64,000 nucleotides of DNA, taken from the NCBI RefSeq assembly GCF_003885045.1, contig NZ_RHJS01000002.1, positions 4,829,302-4,893,301 of the forward strand, written 5' to 3'. The DNA comes from Schaedlerella arabinosiphila (GTDB taxonomy: Bacteria > Bacillota > Clostridia > Lachnospirales > Lachnospiraceae). A program made the translations under genes and the position numbers. Position 1 is the first letter of the stretch. Every line of letters begins with the position of its first letter. Shown here piece by piece: positions 60,802-64,000 of the stretch. The notes beneath the pieces are model-generated. The model was not told the DNA's origin. It saw only the letters and a list, made by a program, of their open reading frames with translations, and ran no database searches.

Positions 60802-62880
60802 TCATTCTTCCCGTTCCAGCTCCGTCAATGTCAGCAGATAACGGTCGCTTGATTTTTTCACCGCGGCAATATAAATATATTCTAACACACACAGCCCTGA
60901 AATCATAACTATAGAAAGCATGATCATCTGTAAAAAATGTTCCTTTGCATCCGGTGATAAAAGTCCGGTAAGCAATGCGCGTACTCCAAACACACTGCTG
61001 CATGCGGCGGCCACGGTAGGGATTCCAAAATACCAATTGATCTGTTTTCTGGCAGACCTGCATAAGGTCTTATACGAAGCCCCCAGACGGATCAATGTCC
61101 GGTAACGGCGGTTTACATTCTGCTGGCCCATCAGGAACTGTACGCCAATGACCGTATTTGCAATAATCAGAAATATAACCGCAAGGTAGATCGTAATATA
61201 ACTGGCGGACACCATATAAAACATCTGCCGTCCCATATTCTGCAGGTAGCTCTCATACTGCAGACCTGTTTTGTCCAGCTCCCTGTTCATATCCGATATG
61301 GCGGACATAAGGCTCGCCTTTTGGATCGTTTTTTCATCCAAAACACCGTCGAGATAAATTTCACATTCTCCCTGAGTATAGTATTCAAACATTTCATCCG
61401 GAACGATCAGCGCGAAAGCCAATGTAATCGAACGGTCCGTCACCACGTCCGTTGTCTGCACCGGGCCTGTCAGATAGAGTGCATCCCCATCCAGCAGGGC
61501 TTCCGGCCTTGTTTCCAGAATACGGTTCAGCATCTGCTGCGTTTCCTCCGAGCTGAATCCGCTGTCCATATACACGGCCGCTTCCTCTGCATCCAGCTTC
61601 AGTTCCGGCATGTCTGCCGCTGCCAAAAGCCGGTTATAGCCGCTCAGGGAAATGAGATAGGGAGTGTAGTATTCCATATTATTCAAAAGCCGGCTGCTGA
61701 TTTCGACAGGCTGCATTCCATCCAGCTCCTCCATCAGCCGATCCATTTTTAATACATCTTCTCTATCTTCCCCGATCCGGCTTTGAACCATTCCGATCTT
61801 TATTTCAAATAAATCTGAAAACCGGGAATCCAGCCCATGATCCGAAAGCTGCTGTCTGATTGCCGCAGCTTCCTCACTGCTTTCCACATACGCAAAGGTA
61901 TAATCCAATACATGGGGTTCCGATTTTCCGTAAAAACCTGCGATGGCCACGCCAGAGCCAAAACAGCACATGGCAACCAGAATCAGCAGAGAGCAGACCG
62001 CAAGCGTACCGGATTGGTAAATCACCGTTTCCTCAACCTGCCGAAAATGAAAGACATGAAGCTGCCGGTCACATTTTCCGGCTTTCACCAGCAGGCCGAT
62101 CGGAAAACGAAGTCCCCAGAAAAGCGCCATGGTTCCCACCAGCCCAAACATCACCGCGGCTGTCATCTGCCGGATATAAATCCACGCTTCCCCTCTGGTC
62201 ACGCTGGTATAGGCAATGATCAGGCAAATGATCCCGGCGATAAGGGACGCTCCGTAAACAGGCGCGGGAAGCTGCTTCTTTTCCCCTTTCGGCATTTCTG
62301 CCAGCAGGGAATCAATTTCCTGCCTGCTGATCTTTCCGCTGAGAATCAAAAATGCGGCGAATTTGATCAGGAGGAATCCCCCTGCCGTCCAGAACATTGC
62401 CTCAAATGAAAAGGAAACCTGATGCCCCACGATGCTGATTCCGACCAGGCGTGCCGTGATCAGGCTGATCATCTCTGACAGCAGGAGTGAAACAGGCAGC
62501 CCGATGGCCAGTAAAATCAAGCTGTTCCGAAGATCCTCGGCCAACAGCATGGTAAATAATTTGCTTCGTCGCATCCCCAGGATCAGATAAACGCCGAACT
62601 CGTGCTTGCGCCGTTCCATCTGAAACCTGCTGGCATAATAGATAAGAAAGAACAGGATCACCAGGGCCATTCCATAAAATACCGGGATCATGGACATCAG
62701 CTTATTGACCGCGTCACTCTCCATTTTGGATAAAAAAATCATCACATCCTGACGGGGCAATGCCAGAATTATATAAAATACAATGATTGCTGCCAGCATA
62801 GAACCAAAAAACAAGCCGTTTTCTTTCCGGTTCCTTTTGCTGTTGCGTGAGACCAGTTTAGAGAACATTTGCACTGCCAC
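60802..62880 (-). CDS. BceB-type ABC transporter permease (FtsX domain)
   Basis: 692-residue membrane protein with about ten transmembrane helices and one large extracellular domain of about 200 residues between helices seven and eight (near 325-520), the layout of BceB-type peptide-sensing/resistance permeases. N-terminal part: GSMLAAIIVFYIILALPRQD. The conserved FtsX block is HEFGVYLILGMRRSKLF near 93-109. It overlaps the ATPase gene by 23 bases. Its extracellular domain would recognise a lantibiotic or bacitracin-type target complex. Confidence 0.88.
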   Translation of the reverse strand: MAVQMFSKLVSRNSKRNRKENGLFFGSMLAAIIVFYIILALPRQDVMIFLSKMESDAVNKLMSMIPVFYGMALVILFFLIYYASRFQMERRKHEFGVYLILGMRRSKLFTMLLAEDLRNSLILLAIGLPVSLLLSEMISLITARLVGISIVGHQVSFSFEAMFWTAGGFLLIKFAAFLILSGKISRQEIDSLLAEMPKGEKKQLPAPVYGASLIAGIICLIIAYTSVTRGEAWIYIRQMTAAVMFGLVGTMALFWGLRFPIGLLVKAGKCDRQLHVFHFRQVEETVIYQSGTLAVCSLLILVAMCCFGSGVAIAGFYGKSEPHVLDYTFAYVESSEEAAAIRQQLSDHGLDSRFSDLFEIKIGMVQSRIGEDREDVLKMDRLMEELDGMQPVEISSRLLNNMEYYTPYLISLSGYNRLLAAADMPELKLDAEEAAVYMDSGFSSEETQQMLNRILETRPEALLDGDALYLTGPVQTTDVVTDRSITLAFALIVPDEMFEYYTQGECEIYLDGVLDEKTIQKASLMSAISDMNRELDKTGLQYESYLQNMGRQMFYMVSASYITIYLAVIFLIIANTVIGVQFLMGQQNVNRRYRTLIRLGASYKTLCRSARKQINWYFGIPTVAAACSSVFGVRALLTGLLSPDAKEHFLQMIMLSIVMISGLCVLEYIYIAAVKKSSDRYLLTLTELEREE

Positions 62881-63631
62881 CTCCTAACTGCGCCATCATC
62901 ATCAGTATTCTCTCGTAGAATAAGGGCCTTGTTTCATCCGGGATATCCCGGCGCAGCTCATGGAAAAGCACACCGTCCTGGATAAACAGTATCCGGCTGC
63001 AGTAACTTGCCGCGTTGGAATCATGTGTCACCATGAGGATTGTAGCATGTTCATCCTGGTTCAATCCGGCCAGCTTCTCCATCAGCGCCTTTGCATTTTT
63101 CGAATCTAAGGCTCCGGTTGGCTCGTCCGCAAGAATAATGCCGGGATTCAGGATCAGCGCCCTGGCAGCCGCGATCCTCTGTTTCTGTCCCCCTGACATC
63201 TGTACGGGAAATTTATCCAGAACGTCTGTCACTTCCAGATAAGATGCCAGTTTTTCGAGCCGTATCCTGCTCTCCTGCTCCGGCACGCCGTGAAGGGACA
63301 GCGGAAGCAGAATATTTTCACGCCCGGTCAGGTTATCCAGCAGTTCAAAATTCTGGAATAAATATCCGATCTCCCTGCCCCGGTAGTCTGCCAGCTCCGC
63401 CCCGCTAAGGCTTAGAACCTGCCTGCCCTTCATCATGATGCTGCCGCTGCCCGGCCGGGTCACGGCTGCAATGCAGTTCAGCAGCGTAGATTTTCCCGAC
63501 CCGCTGCAGCCCATAATCCCCAGAAATTCCCCGGGCATTACCTGAAATGTGATACCGTCCAGCGCCTTTGTCTGGTTCGGATTTTTGCCGTAATATTTTT
63601 TCAGAGATTCAATTTCGAGAATTGGTTCCAT
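62858..63631 (-). CDS. BceA-type ABC transporter ATPase
   Basis: 257-residue ATPase. Walker A GCSGSGKSTLLN (about 36-47), Q loop YLFQNFELLDNLTG, signature MSGGQKQRI, Walker B GIILADEPTGALDS, H loop MVTHDS. The start at 63631 (MEPILEIESLKKYY) has AGGGAGGCAAAAAAAG upstream. First gene of a four-gene minus-strand module: ATPase, permease, regulator, kinase. Confidence 0.92.
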   Translation of the reverse strand: MEPILEIESLKKYYGKNPNQTKALDGITFQVMPGEFLGIMGCSGSGKSTLLNCIAAVTRPGSGSIMMKGRQVLSLSGAELADYRGREIGYLFQNFELLDNLTGRENILLPLSLHGVPEQESRIRLEKLASYLEVTDVLDKFPVQMSGGQKQRIAAARALILNPGIILADEPTGALDSKNAKALMEKLAGLNQDEHATILMVTHDSNAASYCSRILFIQDGVLFHELRRDIPDETRPLFYERILMMMAQLGGGSANVL

Positions 63632-63741
63632 CTTTTTTTGCCTCCCTTTTTGATTATGCATTTATCATAACACAGGGCGGCTTCGGGTAACACTTACATC
63701 TGATGAAAGGGTTGGGAGATCATCGTTGCTGGATCGCAGAC

Positions 63742-64000
63742 TTATTCCATGCTTAATAGAAATTCTTCAGGGCTATATACCGGCAGAGCTGCATTTTTAT
63801 AATCACCAAGGTTTCTTGTAACAATACAATCCATTTCCTCACGGATTGCAGACTCTGCCATAACCGCATCCTCAAAATCTGAAAGATTGGACGATACTGC
63901 CTTGAGACAGTCTATTCCCGCTGTATCCAATAGCCCAAACAGGCAAAACAGCTTATTCAGGATCTGTCTTGTATCTTTATCGCTATGTGTGCATCTATGT
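63742..64000 (-). CDS. PIN-domain protein, partial (N-terminus off the window)
   Basis: The frame is open from the right edge to 63742. Visible part: ILNKLFCLFGLLDTAGIDCL, SDFEDAVMAESA and CIVTRNLGDYKNAALPVYSP, with the acidic residues of a VapC-type PIN ribonuclease (ED in DFEDAV, D in GDY). PIN toxins usually follow an antitoxin gene, which would lie to the right of the window. Function is not certain. Confidence 0.7.
   Translation of the reverse strand, partial: HRCTHSDKDTRQILNKLFCLFGLLDTAGIDCLKAVSSNLSDFEDAVMAESAIREEMDCIVTRNLGDYKNAALPVYSPEEFLLSME

Overview
The window looks like chromosome of a gut Clostridia bacterium, most probably family Lachnospiraceae. Most genes have strong AGGAGG-type ribosome sites, and the gene families are those usual in that group: Rpn-type nucleases, TnpW/TnpX-type mobilizable elements, BceAB-type exporters, two-gene OYE-type reductases and DUF6379 proteins. 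No rRNA, tRNA or CRISPR array was seen, so the species cannot be named.

Layout. (1) 1-7.1 kb is the right part of an integrative mobilizable element: an oriT-like palindrome cluster, MobC, relaxase, Cys-rich protein, replisome organizer, DnaC-like loader, TnpW-like protein, a DUF6194 cargo gene and a large serine recombinase. (2) 7.1-14.7 kb, minus strand, is a catabolic operon with two Gfo/Idh/MocA oxidoreductases, a DUF6379 protein and a metal-dependent TIM-barrel isomerase fold, plus a GPH sugar transporter and an AraC regulator fused to a GH39-like domain. This matches the logic of C-glycoside deglycosylation (oxidise the sugar at C3, then cleave the C-C bond). (3) 15.0-21.1 kb is a sucrose/fructan utilisation locus: ABC importer, GH32 hydrolase and LacI repressor with two operators. 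(4) 21.3-24.2 kb holds a two-component system with a divergent 68-residue protein behind an OmpR-type box; the kinase start lies in a 29-bp tandem repeat that makes two overlapping mini-ORFs. A VanZ-like gene follows. (5) 24.4-30.2 kb has an Rpn-type nuclease, then a TetR gene and two enoate/dienoyl-CoA reductase-like flavoproteins.

(6) 30.3-35 kb is a patchwork of single accessory genes and remnants (broken DinB, tandem Rpn copies, QueG-like, HD fragment, BtrH-like) with a recurring 71-bp intergenic repeat. (7) 35.1-37.6 kb is a junction of two 5'-truncated mobile-element genes, an integrase and a relaxase. (8) 37.7-44.2 kb is a complete pst-phoU-phoPR phosphate operon whose PstS has its two halves in swapped order. 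(9) 44.3-47.3 kb is AT-rich with small single genes. (10) 47.3-59 kb is a graveyard of fragments (Gfo, symporter, SAM adenosyltransferase, UTRA, Rpn, Fic) mixed with intact genes: AAA/PD-(D/E)XK protein, nucleoside hydrolase, DUF4160/DUF2442 pair, ferredoxin plus NapH-like protein, HicAB. Within it lies an IS1634-type insertion sequence flanked by a 295-bp direct repeat. (11) 59.0-63.6 kb is a BceRSAB-type antimicrobial-peptide sensing and export module, followed by a partial PIN-domain gene running off the end.

The most notable points are the C-deglycosylation-like operon, the IS with very long direct repeats, the permuted PstS, the tandem-repeat start region of the kinase, and the small protein that appears to be the output of that two-component system.
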